A DNA stretch of 64,000 nt from Herpetomonas samuelpessoai. Lineage: Eukaryota > Euglenozoa > Kinetoplastea > Trypanosomatida > Trypanosomatidae. Of the stretch, positions 1 to 10,171 are shown in pieces. Where the stretch lies: NCBI GenBank assembly GCA_030849835.1, contig JASAOC010002140.1, positions 248,001-312,000 on the forward strand. The letters run 5' to 3'. The position numbers were made by a program, and so were the translations under genes. The notes beneath the pieces are model-generated. The model saw only the letters and a program-made list of their open reading frames with translations, was not told the origin of the DNA and searched no databases. Every line of letters begins with the position of its first letter. Position 1 is the first letter of the stretch.

Positions 1-853
1 CACACGCGGGGCCACGCTGTGACCTGGGCTTCGAGTTCTGTTTATTTTTTTCTCTGAGATTTGGACGCTCGTGTTCATATTGGACGACTCTTCCATGTAC
101 ATACACTTTTGGGCGGCGAATGAGAGACGCTCTTTCACGCTGTTGGGTCAGTGACCTCCATTGGTTTTAGTTATTCCCTTCCTTTGTATTGAGGCATGAC
201 GTTTGTTTTTTCCTCTTCCATGTTACACCATGTATTCAAGCAGCAGCCTTCCTCTACGCTGAATCTGCTTCGTTCCTTGCTGCCCTCTGTTCAGTTTCTC
301 AACAGCCACTTACACACACAAAAAAGAAAAAAAAAGAAAAGAAAACAACGTGAGTTGCCCCCTGGGCGAAACATTCTCGTTTCATGGAGGGATGGAAGGT
401 ATATAGATGAACCGTCGGTGAGTGTTCGGGTGAAGCTTTTTTTTTTTTTTTGCCTTTGTTTCACTTGACGCGACAGACCTCATTTCATCCTGTCGTAGAA
501 ATGCGTCGTCAGTAACAACCGTGGGAGCGGCACACCATCCCATGACCTCTGCGTTCCCTCTCTCAGATGAGGAATTGACAATGTGTGTGACCTGATGAGA
601 TATGGCAATGTCCCTTCATCTTCTCACACCGATGCTTCCTTGCGCGCTTGCTCTTCTCCGTGTCTTTGGCTGCATAGGAAGATTCCGACCTTATTGGCTC
701 TTGGCGAATCTGCGGTGTTTACATCGCAAAGATTCTTTTTTGTATTTTGATAACAATCACGTAGAAGCACTGCTAATAGACCACCTAAGTCTAACCATAG
801 CGAAGCTCAGACGTAATATACTTTCTCCCCTGTTTGCTTTCCGTTCTAGCAGA
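1..853. other. Spacer before SF3a60
   Basis: No gene is supported here. It presumably holds the 3' UTR of a gene left of the window and the 5' UTR of SF3a60. It contains an A-rich stretch near 320-350 and a run of about 15 T near 437-451. An in-frame ATG at 602 would extend SF3a60 by 84 codons, but those residues do not resemble the family. Confidence 0.7.
826..852 (+). promoter_or_regulatory. Candidate trans-splice acceptor of SF3a60
   Basis: A pyrimidine-rich run ends in TAG (847-849) and CAG (850-852), one base before the ATG at 854. If used, the 5' UTR added to the spliced leader is only one to four bases. An acceptor further upstream, after the T-rich run near 735-750, is also possible. 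Confidence 0.45.
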
Positions 854-2743
854 ATGGAGACTGGCGTACTGGAGCGCATCCGCGGCTTTGAGGCCGATAT
901 TGAAAAATGCGTGGAGAGCGTTGTGCAGCAGGAGCTGTTCTCGGCTGGGGTCACCAATGAGCGTCACCGCATCCTCCTAGACCACTTCAAGCTGAGTCAG
1001 GTGGAAATCATCCGCAATTTAGCAGACAAACTCCTCGACGTCTATCTCGACGAGGATGATATTGTGGAGGCGCAACAGGCACCCAGCAAGAGCGAGAAGG
1101 ACGTTGCAGATGCTGTCATCAAATTTGAAGGTCGTGTTGCTGACATTCGCGAGTACCACCTCACCTACCGTAATCTCCCCTCAGTGAAGAACACACTCGC
1201 CATCCCTGACCCCAAGATTCTGGAAACGCTCTTCTCCGTCAACGAGCGCTACGGTCGGTGCCTCGACTTGGAGGCGCCCTACAAGCAATTTAGCGGTTTC
1301 ATGATCAACACCACGACCACCGCGGGCGCCGCCAACCCAAGCGAGGACGCAAGCACAGCAGCACGTCTCGATGACATGCGCACACGCATGGCTGCTTGGG
1401 CTGCTGCGTGGCCCAGCCGCCCGGAGTACTTCCGTTTTGTGCCGGACCTCCCCGAGATCATGGTCAGCTCCGTCGACGCCACCCGCAAGCTCGTGGGCTT
1501 TGCCTCGTACCGGTCCTTTGTAGAAGATCTCTTACAGTACCTGAAGGACTTTTACCAACGCGTGCACCCTCTGAATACGGAGGACACCCCTCGTGTGCTG
1601 GCCGAGGCGACACAGACGTGCGAGGAATTCTGGGCGGCGCTTGTGAAGGAAAAGGACGAGGTGAAGGTGATTTCGGAGGCGTATGGAAAGAGCAGCAACA
1701 GTGAAGAGGATAGTGCGGAGGAGGAGGAAGGGCACCGTGAGCGCACACGACGCCGTGGCGCGCGCTTGCCCCATGGGACAAAGGCGTCTTGCGGTCTCAG
1801 CGTTCCACCACCTCTGAAGAAGTATATCAAGTCGTTTAGCATGTGGCCACTCTCTCTCGCCGAGGAGCTCATTGCCTACCGTCGCGACACGGAGGCTGCT
1901 CTGGCTGCCGAGAACGCCAAAGCTGATGAAACCACCACGCTTGCCACTCTTGTCGCACAGCTGCCCTCCAGCATTGCGGAAATACGGGAGGTCTGCATCA
2001 CTGAGGCGAAGATTTCCCTCATGCTCCGCTCCTTGCTCTTTGACGTCCTGCAGCAGACGGAAAAGACAATTCTGCGGGACTACAGCAAGACCATGGAGGA
2101 ACTGGAGCTGGACCGGGCCCGCGCCGACAGGGAGTTCGCAGACTCCCTTGAGCTGGTGCGTCGGAACTCGTCAAACTCGTTAGAAGGTACGGCCATGAGC
2201 TACGCGGTGGCGCAGCAAAGCCTGGCCTCACAGGTGGCTGCCCTCACCGCCGGAACAGGGCTTGGCAGTCGCGGCATCACCCCCACGCCCATCGCTGTTC
2301 CGCAGACCGACGGTAGCGCGGGCGGAGAGGGGAAGCCGGCCGATCTGGCGGACTCGCTCGTAAACGAAAAATTCATTGGTGAGGACGGCACCCCCATCCC
2401 GCGCTGGCTGATTCAGCTTCAGCAGCTAGAAAAGACCTTTGTGTGCGAGGTGTGCGGTGGAACGGTCTACCAAGGCCCAAAGGTCTTTCGGGAGCACTTT
2501 GGGCAGGAGCGTCACACTGAGGGCCTCCGCAGGCTGGGTGTCGCGCAGAACCTGCGTGAGTTTGAGGGCATCTCGTCGATTCGCGCGGCGATTGAGATGC
2601 GGGACCAACTGGGGAACGTTCATGGCAACCTGCGCAAGCGCCTGCGTGAGGATAAGGACCTGGAGGAAATTCAGGATGAGCAGGGGCATGTGTTGACCAA
2701 CAGGCAGTATATGAGCCTCCAGCAGCGAGGCCGACCCATGTAA
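854..2743 (+). CDS. SF3A3: Splicing factor 3A subunit 3 (SF3a60/Prp9)
   Basis: This is a subunit of the SF3a complex of U2 snRNP, acting in the nucleus in branch-site recognition. In trypanosomatids that serves mainly trans-splicing. The 629-residue product starts METGVLERIRGFE, which aligns with the METxLEQQRR start of the human protein, so I prefer ATG 854 over the in-frame ATG at 602. The C-terminal U1/matrin-type zinc finger is clear: C531, C534, H548, H554 within FVCEVCGG...GPKVFREHF, preceded by DGTPIPRWL as in human SF3A3 (DGKPIPYWL). The tail from about 600 to the end, with DLEEIQDEQG and a Gln/Arg-Gly ending, also matches the family end. It is longer than the human protein (501 residues) because of an acidic insert near 290-310 and extra middle sequence. 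Identification is secure. Confidence 0.93.
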   Translation: METGVLERIRGFEADIEKCVESVVQQELFSAGVTNERHRILLDHFKLSQVEIIRNLADKLLDVYLDEDDIVEAQQAPSKSEKDVADAVIKFEGRVADIREYHLTYRNLPSVKNTLAIPDPKILETLFSVNERYGRCLDLEAPYKQFSGFMINTTTTAGAANPSEDASTAARLDDMRTRMAAWAAAWPSRPEYFRFVPDLPEIMVSSVDATRKLVGFASYRSFVEDLLQYLKDFYQRVHPLNTEDTPRVLAEATQTCEEFWAALVKEKDEVKVISEAYGKSSNSEEDSAEEEEGHRERTRRRGARLPHGTKASCGLSVPPPLKKYIKSFSMWPLSLAEELIAYRRDTEAALAAENAKADETTTLATLVAQLPSSIAEIREVCITEAKISLMLRSLLFDVLQQTEKTILRDYSKTMEELELDRARADREFADSLELVRRNSSNSLEGTAMSYAVAQQSLASQVAALTAGTGLGSRGITPTPIAVPQTDGSAGGEGKPADLADSLVNEKFIGEDGTPIPRWLIQLQQLEKTFVCEVCGGTVYQGPKVFREHFGQERHTEGLRRLGVAQNLREFEGISSIRAAIEMRDQLGNVHGNLRKRLREDKDLEEIQDEQGHVLTNRQYMSLQQRGRPM

Positions 2744-3403
2744 GGCTCACACCATCATGCTACTCCTGTTTCTTTCTGCCTGACAAACTGGTGTGTGTGT
2801 TTGTGATTTGTGAGTCAAACAGAGCTCGTTCTGCCCAAAGGACCGTTTTCGGTTGCTGTGCTTCGTCTGTATGGAGGCCTGCACAGTCTGTGTTCTTCTT
2901 GCCTGTTATCTGTATTTGTTGTGGTTCCACGCTAAGGCTGCTGTGAAATGCGGCACGAATCTCCAAAAAAGAAAGAAAGAAAAAGAGAAGCATGCGATGT
3001 ATGAGTGAGTCTCTGGTGTGAGACACTGACAAAGTCCGCTTGTCGAAGACGTGCTCTCTGGTGTGACGAGGTGCGGCGACTGTCCGTTATGGAGTGTCAT
3101 GTCCCATGAAATAGAGCTGCTCTTTCCACGCGGTGCTTCTCTGTTCTCAGGAAAGGTCGGAAAGACGAACATCCATTACGGAGAAGGAGGAGCCGGATAT
3201 GACACCTGGAACGACTGTCAACGAGCACCACAAAGGAAATGAGTGTCCACAAGTCAACCACCATGAGCGCTGTTCTTTGAGCATTTTCCTCTACTTCCCC
3301 CGGCACCGAGCTGATTGAACTTCCACAAGAGAAGAAACATACCAGTTACAGTTACCAACACTTGTATAGACTGCACAAAGAACCCAAACAGGAAACCGAT
3401 AGT
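2744..3403. other. Spacer
   Basis: No gene is supported. The stretch holds a purine-rich A/G tract near 2965-2990 and short overlapping reading frames on both strands without coding character. Presumed 3' UTR of SF3a60 and 5' UTR of the next gene. Confidence 0.7.
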
Positions 3404-4684
3404 ATGCCTAGTGCACCGACAGGGGGGAAGGGCAAGAAGTCTGCGCGTTCAAAAAAGCCGTCGACACCACTTCCCAAGCCTTCCAAGACAGCGCCTGTCG
3501 AAGAGCAAGCCCACAATGAAGATGCCTCAGCACAGGAGAGATTCCACGGTATCCCTGCCGAGATGGAGGCACGGAGCGTAGCAGAAACCAAGAAGGAGTC
3601 ATCTTCCTCCTCATCGTCACCGCTGGCACGCTCCGATGATCGCCCTGTAGGCCAGAAAAGCTCAGAGGATGTCATCAGAGCTGAGGAACCAGATTCTCCA
3701 GAAGAGAAACCTGCTCATAAGGGACCGCACGTTGATTTGTCCGTTCCACAGGAAAGCACACCTCTTCAATCCAAACAGGATGCAAACAATGAGGAAAGCG
3801 AGGCTCGTCCTGAACGAACAGAAACGTTCTCGGCAGAGGTGGTAAACCGGAAGCGCCCGCGCACCACCAGCCCCAAGCCGGTTCGAAGTATCACGAGCAC
3901 GAGAGGACGGGAGCGCCAGGCAGCGCGGAGCCCCGTAAAAGAAACCGAGGGTGGAGCGACATCGCCAGGCAGCTCGACGAGCACGGTACGCCCGAAGGAG
4001 GCGATGATGAAAGGACCTGTAGACGGTGAAATGGACAGCAGCGCTGAACCAGACGAGCCTGGCACAAGAGCAACTCGCAAGGAGGAGCGACACGACAAGG
4101 GCAATGCTAAGACAACTGCGGTAGAGGCTCCTGCGGAGGGAACTCCACAGCAAAGGTCCTCGACCACAAGCAAATCGGAGACGTCAGCGCCACACAGCAA
4201 GCCGCCGTCCCCAACCGCCAGCACTCCCACGGTGGTGGGCAGCCCGACATCCACCTCAGCGCAGGCAAAGCTTGTGTTCAACATTGCAGGGGTCAATGTG
4301 CCCGCCTTCTTGGCAGAAGCCAGCGACCCACCGCCTATGTTCGTCCGCGCGAACAAGGCACGACGGAACCGGCGTCGGAAGCACATGACTGCAGAGAACG
4401 CTGTCTTCCAACAGCACGTGGGCCTGCGCGAAGACCCTCAGGCATACAGCAAGTTCTTTGAGAAAGCACCCATGTCCACAGAGAAGGATGTGGTGAACTC
4501 ACTGAATGAATTCACAGACTCCCCTGCGTTGGCGTACGCGGAGCTTTTGTGGAAGTACACACCCGAAGCAGTCATATCCATGGCGATGATGCGGAATCTG
4601 CGGAACGTGCAGCAGGGCTGCCCGTCATCCACGCCCGTACCGAAACCAGAGACTGTTAAGCGAGAGTCGGATACGAATCATTGA
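3404..4684 (+). CDS. Unrecognised low-complexity protein with conserved-looking C-terminus
   Basis: I do not recognise this 426-residue protein. The first ATG in the frame is at 3404; the frame is open upstream only through non-ATG codons. Residues 1 to about 285 are disordered, rich in Ser, Pro, Glu, Lys and Thr, with basic patches (GKGKKSARSKKPS near the start). From about residue 285 the composition becomes normal: a hydrophobic strand-like KLVFNIAGVNVPAFL, then a strongly basic RANKARRNRRRKH, then a helical segment to about 410 (FFEKAPMSTEKDVVNSLNEF, ALAYAELLWKY). The basic patch could be a nuclear signal or nucleic-acid contact, but that is inference. No catalytic motif is seen. Coding is supported by length, third-position GC and a dense set of stops in other frames. 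Confidence 0.8.
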   Translation: MPSAPTGGKGKKSARSKKPSTPLPKPSKTAPVEEQAHNEDASAQERFHGIPAEMEARSVAETKKESSSSSSSPLARSDDRPVGQKSSEDVIRAEEPDSPEEKPAHKGPHVDLSVPQESTPLQSKQDANNEESEARPERTETFSAEVVNRKRPRTTSPKPVRSITSTRGRERQAARSPVKETEGGATSPGSSTSTVRPKEAMMKGPVDGEMDSSAEPDEPGTRATRKEERHDKGNAKTTAVEAPAEGTPQQRSSTTSKSETSAPHSKPPSPTASTPTVVGSPTSTSAQAKLVFNIAGVNVPAFLAEASDPPPMFVRANKARRNRRRKHMTAENAVFQQHVGLREDPQAYSKFFEKAPMSTEKDVVNSLNEFTDSPALAYAELLWKYTPEAVISMAMMRNLRNVQQGCPSSTPVPKPETVKRESDTNH

Positions 4685-4970
4685 GGTAAAAGGAAAGGAT
4701 GCCTGAAGGAGCCGTAGCAGATTCCTCGGAGGAATATGTCTTCAAAAGACGTCGTTTGCTTTAGTTTCTCCCACGCCCTCTTTCGTTGATGCAATCAAAG
4801 CTTCACAAAAGGAAATACTAAATGAAAGAGCAGTAGACTGGCGCCAAGCTGTCTCCTGGATCATGTCAACATACTTGTCCTTGCACCCATCGAGAGGTTC
4901 ACGACTGCATTCGTCTGGATGTCCGTGTTAGAAAATCAAACGAGCGCATTGCGATGATAATCAACGGTCG

Positions 4971-5004
4971 CACACATACACACACACACAAAAAAAAAAA
5001 AAAA
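4971..5004 (+). repeat. (CA)n followed by poly-A
   Basis: About nine CA/TA dinucleotides are followed directly by a run of 14 A beyond the last CA. Simple sequence in a spacer. Confidence 0.9.
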
Positions 5005-5580
5005 TAATGCCCTTCTCCTTCCTTCAACGTTTTCGTCTGTTTATCTAGCCGATCGCAGCAGTAGAACTCACAACGTTGCACCTCATTCATTGCACCATTC
5101 TGTCGTCTCGATCAGCTGACACCTTTTTTTTTTTTCACCGCCTCTTTTTCTCAGCCTTCGTTGGATTTATCACAACGGACACCTTTGGATAGATTTACAC
5201 CCTCACCTCTGCATAGTGCGACGGTGGTTGCAGCTGGAAAACGTTTGTGTCTCTCTTGTTTTTTTTTTTCCAGAGATCACGTCTCCCCTCTTCCCCACTC
5301 TCCTTCCCTCTCTGGTCTTTCCACCCGTATTCATGTCTGCACAAGTTGCGGTCAATCCGTGCTTCTAGAATTGCTTTGTTGCTTCCTTCTCGAGTGTTGA
5401 ACGGCACCACACACACGCAGAGTTTTATTGTATAACCACAACCTTTCTTGGCAAGCTTTGCTATCTTTCTGTCTCTATAGCTTCCCACATAAACGTGCTT
5501 CACTCCCTGTACTGTTTCGATTATTGCTGTTTTTTTTTTTTGCTTCTTTTCTTCGTCCGCTTCAGTGTGCGATTGCTAGC

Positions 5581-5599
5581 CCCCTTTTCTTTTTGACAG
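5581..5599 (+). promoter_or_regulatory. Candidate trans-splice acceptor of the lipid kinase
   Basis: A C/T tract ends in CAG at 5597-5599, giving a 57-base 5' UTR before ATG 5657. A TAG at 5644-5646 is a weaker alternative. Confidence 0.5.
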
Positions 5600-5656
5600 A
5601 GGCTGTTTCGAGCTGGTGCGTATTCTTCTTTCCACATACATCGTAGAGGACTCTCC

Positions 5657-8600
5657 ATGTCCGCGTCACGACGAGAGCTGGTCTCATCGTCAGAGGTGCA
5701 GTTTCTCATAACAGACAAGCACCACGTACGGTACGCGTGGCGAGTCAATGACCAATACCTCAATGCCGTTTTAAAACGTGAGGTGTTGACGTTCTCTCAG
5801 CGGGAGGGCGTGATTGAGGTGAATGTGCGGAGCCTGGCACAGTATATCAACGATGCGGAGAAGCAGCGACTGACGGTTGAAGCGTCCTGGGACACGGCGG
5901 CAGGCGCTTTGTCCAGAAACGCCTCTGGTATAACGCCAGCACCTGGGAGTGCGTACGAGCCGCCACCCACCTTGCTTCCCCCTTCCACCACTAGAACATC
6001 ACGGGTGTCGTCATCTCTCCGGTCCACACATCACGAGGAGCCGTTGCCTCCTGTCTATGAAGAGGACGATTCTCTTGTGGAGGAATCCCACCGACCGCAG
6101 GCACAACCAGAGCGGTCCCTTCACCAGGCACTTTCTGAGTGCTTTGATTCCGACGGCTCAACGCTATTTTTTGCCCTGGCCAACGAGCTCTACGAACTTT
6201 CCCGAGATCCGTTTTACAGTGGCGGGAAAGGGGGAGAGGTCTACACGCTGGAGGAGCACTGCCCAGGCTTCCGTCTGTGCTGCGCCGTCTTCAGAGAAGT
6301 GTACGACGGCAGCGTGCGCCCGAAAGCGGAGGAACTGGTGGATTTCTCGCACGTGACCATTGAGGACCTCCTGCGCTACCGCCACACGGTGCGCGAGACA
6401 TTTCGCTTGCGCCAAGAGGATCCCAATATCTTTGGTCCATCCGAAACAAATCTGGACGGTGACTGGGTGAACGAGTACGTGAAGAAAGACCAGTACTTCT
6501 TCTTCACTAGGCAGGCTGGAAAGACTAGCAGCTCACATCACGACAAGGCTGAGCAAGGTCGTCCTCGCGTGCATCGGCACGGCGGGCGTCTTCCCGAAAA
6601 CGACTCGGTGTTTGACATGACGCTGAGCCACGTCCCGGCGTACCGTACAAAACCCAACTCTAACGCTCCTGGCGAAACGGGTTCCTCGAGCCCGGCCTTC
6701 TCTGTCAAGGACGAGGGCGACGCTCCGTCCAAGGAAAACGAAATTCGCACCTACTACCTCACCGAGCTCCTCCAGAACCCGTCCTGGGAGCCCGACGATG
6801 CCTGTACGCAGTGCCGACAGTGCGGCAGCTTCTTCAAGAGCGTCGCGTGGCCGTTTGGGGTGCGCGCGCATCACTGCCGTAGCTGTGGGCACCGACTGTG
6901 TGCCGCCTGTGTGACGCACAAGGCTCACCGCTCCTTTGCCAAGTTGAGCAAACCAGGCAGCAGCGTGGAGGAGCCCGACGAGCGCCTTGTGTGTGACGCG
7001 TGCTACAAGGCGTACCTGGACTTGGAGAGGCACCGGTACCTTGGCGCGCTCTTCGCCTTTGGCGGCTTAGATTTTGCACACCTCTCGCTCTGCCGCACTG
7101 TGAGTCGGCAGTGGCGCTATGCGGCGGAGCTGTGCATCAGCGAGTACCGTCTGTTGCTGCACCAGTGCGAGCCCGATTTGAAGTCCGTCCTGACACCCGT
7201 GGGGGTCTTGCTGCAGAGCAGCGTTTCCCTTATCGCCTGCGTCGCCCAGAGGCCCAACCCGGCAGCGGCGCACGTCAAGGGAAACCGGCAACGCACAGCT
7301 AGTACGGCTGCTGCTGCGTCACAACGAACGGGCAGCACGACCACCAACGATCTACCGGAGGAAGGCGAAGACCCTTTCGACACGTCGGTCCTGCTGTCCT
7401 TTCACCCCGAACCGGCCTTGTTGCTGCTCAAGTTCATTGAAAGCAAAGACCATTGGGCTGCTCCATCCACGCAGCGGCTGCTCCACATCATTGCGCAGTG
7501 CACGCCCGACCACTTTGGCGGCCACCGCGTCGTCGCCAACGCTTCTCCGCCCACGGGCTCGCCCGGTTCTCACACCCCTGGGACGGCCCCTGGTGCCCAC
7601 ACGACAGCGCACCGATTCTCGCACTGGCACTTCTACTGCACGGAGTTCTGCAGCAAGATGCTCCCCGTTTCCTTCGCTGTCAAGGCAGCCGAGCGCATTT
7701 GTACCGCGCCTGCGACCTGCCGTACTGCACGGAACGCCCTGCTAGGCCTCGCCCACAACCTGCTCTCCCCACAGGTGGTGCTGCGAAAGCCGGTGGCCAC
7801 TTCGGAACTGTCTCGTGCTGGCGCTGCATCACAGGGCGGGGCGAACCAGCGGGCCTCGCGGTTTCCCTTCTTCCACGGTGTCACCTCTCCGGCGACCCCA
7901 AAGAAGGAAAATGGGGAGGCCCGGCTCCCCGAGATGACGGCCGCCGTGGCGACTGCGGAAAGTGTGGTGGTGTGGCTGCTGGATTTGTTGTTCCGCGATG
8001 CCAGAGAGCGCGACCCGGCTGCACGGAAATTTCAACTCTTATTGGTGACGGTGCTGCCACCACTGGCGGCCGCCAGTGTTTCGCTGGCCATCATCATGTT
8101 GTGCTCCCTGCAGTCTGGTTACGCGTTCCGCAACTACGATGAGGAGTTGCTCGGCTCGTGGCGAACCCGTGTTCTCGAGGAAGTTGGAACAGGCTTTCCC
8201 GCTGTATCCCAGGATAGGGTGACGAGCGGCGTCACAGCTCCCAAGACCAACACCACGGCGGCACCTGACGCTCCGTCTTCGTCCTTCACAGTACAGCGTG
8301 TGGGTCCTGCTGCCTCTGCAAACCCTACCCTCAGTGATGCGTCCGCAGGCGAGGGGGCCAATACGAAAACCTGCATTCGCCAAACGGTAGAGGCGACACT
8401 GGACTTCTTCACAAGACTGGACGCCTTCTGTGCCCAACCTGGCGCAGAGGCACGAAGCGTTCTGCTCAGCCGATGGATCAAGGAATACTGCGCGACGACG
8501 GGGCGACCGTCAGCGGCGGCGACAAGCACGCACAGCCGCACGCCCTCGTCGGTAGCCCCCGTGAACACCTCTTCGGCATCCAGACTGCCTCCTGGTCCCT

Positions 8601-10171
8601 TTACAGCGCATGCGTCGATGTCGGAAGCCTCACCGCTTTCGCGCGCCTCCCCTGGTGGTCCTGGTGGTGCGCGCGACGGAGCTGCTACCAGCATCTACGC
8701 GCCTGGTAACACTCCTGCGGGTGACACTGCCCCGGTCAACGGGAGCACCGCCACGCCGCATCCCGCCGCCGGCACGTCGCACCCCATGTTGGCCAAGGGT
8801 GACTTCGAGGACCTCCCTCACCCTATCTACAACCCGTTCAAGCCGGACATCGTGCTTCGCTCCATCCGTGTGTCGAGCATCCGCGTGGAAGAGACGAGCT
8901 CGACGCGTCCGGTGTGGCTCACCTTTAGCACTTACACCAACGCAGACCGGGCGGCGTTTGCGGCTCAGGAGGAGGCGAAGCGATTGGCAGAAAAGAAACA
9001 GAGAGCCGAAGAGCGTGCCGCCAAGAAGGCGGGGAGACCTCTTCCGGCAAAGACGCTCCACAAGGATCCCTCCGCCTCCGTTTCTTCCTCTGCGATGGTG
9101 CACGAGCAAATCTGCGAGTTCCTGTACAAGCGAGAGAACGCGGAGCGGGATCAGCTCATGTGCATCAGCGGACGTCTGCTGCAGCTCTTTCTTCACAAGG
9201 ATCTTGGTGACGCTGTCTTGTCCAATTACAGCGTCCTTCCCCTGTCCTGCGACTCTGCTTTAATTGAAAAGGCGGACGGGTACATTCTTTCCAAGCTCCC
9301 CGGCACGGGCGCGTCGGCGGACATCACAGGCTTCCTCAGCCAACTGGGTGACAGTGGAAAGCGGAACTTTCTTGCGTCTGCAAAGCTGTTTCTGCTGATG
9401 AATTACATCTTCAGCATTGGCGACCGCCATCAGGGCAACGTCATGGTCAGCTACCAGGGAGCTATTTTACACATTGACTTTGGCTTCATTTTCTCTGAAA
9501 GGACGTTCGTCGAAATGCTTGCGGGGTCCACGATGCGGATCGACAATCAGTTCCTCGCCGCCGTTGTCCACTCTCGTCGTGCCTTGCGCGAGAAGCAGCG
9601 GCTAGCGATTCAGGAGGCAGCTCTGCTGCCTCCACCACAGCGCGGGTTGGGTGGACTGTTCTCAAGGAACCCTGTCGTTCCACCAACAGCGGAAAACGCA
9701 TTGGTGTCTACTGCACACGCGCCTCCGTCGCACGCCGGTGCCTTGACGGTGACAGACACCGCAAGAGCAGCCGCGGCCCCCTCCGCCCCGCGCTCCGTAT
9801 CCGTCACGGAGGAGTACGACGCCTTTTTCAACGAGGCAGCCGACTGGTTTCTGGCACTGCGCCCGCACGCCGCCGAGTTTTACGACATCTGGCTCTACGC
9901 GGCGAACCGCAGCACGCTGAGCTTCACCCCTCGTCAGCTCACTGTGGCCATCAACTGCCTCTTTGACCGCAACGCCTCTCGGGAGAGCAGCCGCGACAAG
10001 TTTGTGACGACGATGCGTCAGTCCATCAACGTGTGTCGCTTAAAGGATGTGACGCACTCAAGCATGCAGGTGCTCAAGGCGTATTCAGAGGAGGTGAGCC
10101 GTCGCGTCACCGACGGCGGGTACGAGATGGTGCGCTCCTTGGGCTCGCTGTGGGGTTCCTGGAAGAAGTGA
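5657..10171 (+). CDS. FYVE-domain phosphatidylinositol 3-/4-kinase family lipid kinase
   Basis: The 1504-residue product should phosphorylate the inositol ring of membrane phosphoinositides. Residues 377 to about 455 form a FYVE zinc finger with all three signature elements: WEPD (WxxD), RAHHCRSCG (normally R[RK]HHCRxCG) and RLVCDAC, plus the CxxC pairs. FYVE domains bind PI3P on endosomes, so endosomal location is likely. The kinase domain lies at about 1056-1500: candidate ATP lysine K1158 in FLYKRENAERDQL, catalytic loop GDRHQGN at 1255-1261, and DFGF at 1274-1277, 18 residues later as usual. DFGFIFS resembles PI4-kinases, while GDRH resembles PI3-kinases, so the substrate is unsettled. 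There are a Lys/Ala-rich insert in the N-lobe (about 1100-1140) and an insert of about 80 low-complexity residues after the activation loop (about 1303-1384). A helical region near 570-860 may be accessory. The two inserts and the FYVE fusion are unusual. Confidence 0.9.
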   Translation: MSASRRELVSSSEVQFLITDKHHVRYAWRVNDQYLNAVLKREVLTFSQREGVIEVNVRSLAQYINDAEKQRLTVEASWDTAAGALSRNASGITPAPGSAYEPPPTLLPPSTTRTSRVSSSLRSTHHEEPLPPVYEEDDSLVEESHRPQAQPERSLHQALSECFDSDGSTLFFALANELYELSRDPFYSGGKGGEVYTLEEHCPGFRLCCAVFREVYDGSVRPKAEELVDFSHVTIEDLLRYRHTVRETFRLRQEDPNIFGPSETNLDGDWVNEYVKKDQYFFFTRQAGKTSSSHHDKAEQGRPRVHRHGGRLPENDSVFDMTLSHVPAYRTKPNSNAPGETGSSSPAFSVKDEGDAPSKENEIRTYYLTELLQNPSWEPDDACTQCRQCGSFFKSVAWPFGVRAHHCRSCGHRLCAACVTHKAHRSFAKLSKPGSSVEEPDERLVCDACYKAYLDLERHRYLGALFAFGGLDFAHLSLCRTVSRQWRYAAELCISEYRLLLHQCEPDLKSVLTPVGVLLQSSVSLIACVAQRPNPAAAHVKGNRQRTASTAAAASQRTGSTTTNDLPEEGEDPFDTSVLLSFHPEPALLLLKFIESKDHWAAPSTQRLLHIIAQCTPDHFGGHRVVANASPPTGSPGSHTPGTAPGAHTTAHRFSHWHFYCTEFCSKMLPVSFAVKAAERICTAPATCRTARNALLGLAHNLLSPQVVLRKPVATSELSRAGAASQGGANQRASRFPFFHGVTSPATPKKENGEARLPEMTAAVATAESVVVWLLDLLFRDARERDPAARKFQLLLVTVLPPLAAASVSLAIIMLCSLQSGYAFRNYDEELLGSWRTRVLEEVGTGFPAVSQDRVTSGVTAPKTNTTAAPDAPSSSFTVQRVGPAASANPTLSDASAGEGANTKTCIRQTVEATLDFFTRLDAFCAQPGAEARSVLLSRWIKEYCATTGRPSAAATSTHSRTPSSVAPVNTSSASRLPPGPFTAHASMSEASPLSRASPGGPGGARDGAATSIYAPGNTPAGDTAPVNGSTATPHPAAGTSHPMLAKGDFEDLPHPIYNPFKPDIVLRSIRVSSIRVEETSSTRPVWLTFSTYTNADRAAFAAQEEAKRLAEKKQRAEERAAKKAGRPLPAKTLHKDPSASVSSSAMVHEQICEFLYKRENAERDQLMCISGRLLQLFLHKDLGDAVLSNYSVLPLSCDSALIEKADGYILSKLPGTGASADITGFLSQLGDSGKRNFLASAKLFLLMNYIFSIGDRHQGNVMVSYQGAILHIDFGFIFSERTFVEMLAGSTMRIDNQFLAAVVHSRRALREKQRLAIQEAALLPPPQRGLGGLFSRNPVVPPTAENALVSTAHAPPSHAGALTVTDTARAAAAPSAPRSVSVTEEYDAFFNEAADWFLALRPHAAEFYDIWLYAANRSTLSFTPRQLTVAINCLFDRNASRESSRDKFVTTMRQSINVCRLKDVTHSSMQVLKAYSEEVSRRVTDGGYEMVRSLGSLWGSWKK

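Larger units (their letters stand above)
4685..5656. other. Spacer before the lipid kinase
   Basis: No gene is supported. It contains a CA microsatellite running into an A tract (4971-5004), a T run near 5124-5135 and long pyrimidine tracts from 5230 onward, consistent with polyadenylation of the upstream and trans-splicing of the downstream transcript. Confidence 0.7.

Noticed and set aside
602-853. N-terminal extension of SF3a60 from the in-frame ATG at 602
   Set aside because: The 84 added residues are unlike the family, whose start (METxLE...) matches ATG 854, and a pyrimidine tract plus AG lies inside the extension.
7453-8142. 229-codon frame on the plus strand
   Set aside because: Out-of-frame shadow inside the lipid kinase gene.
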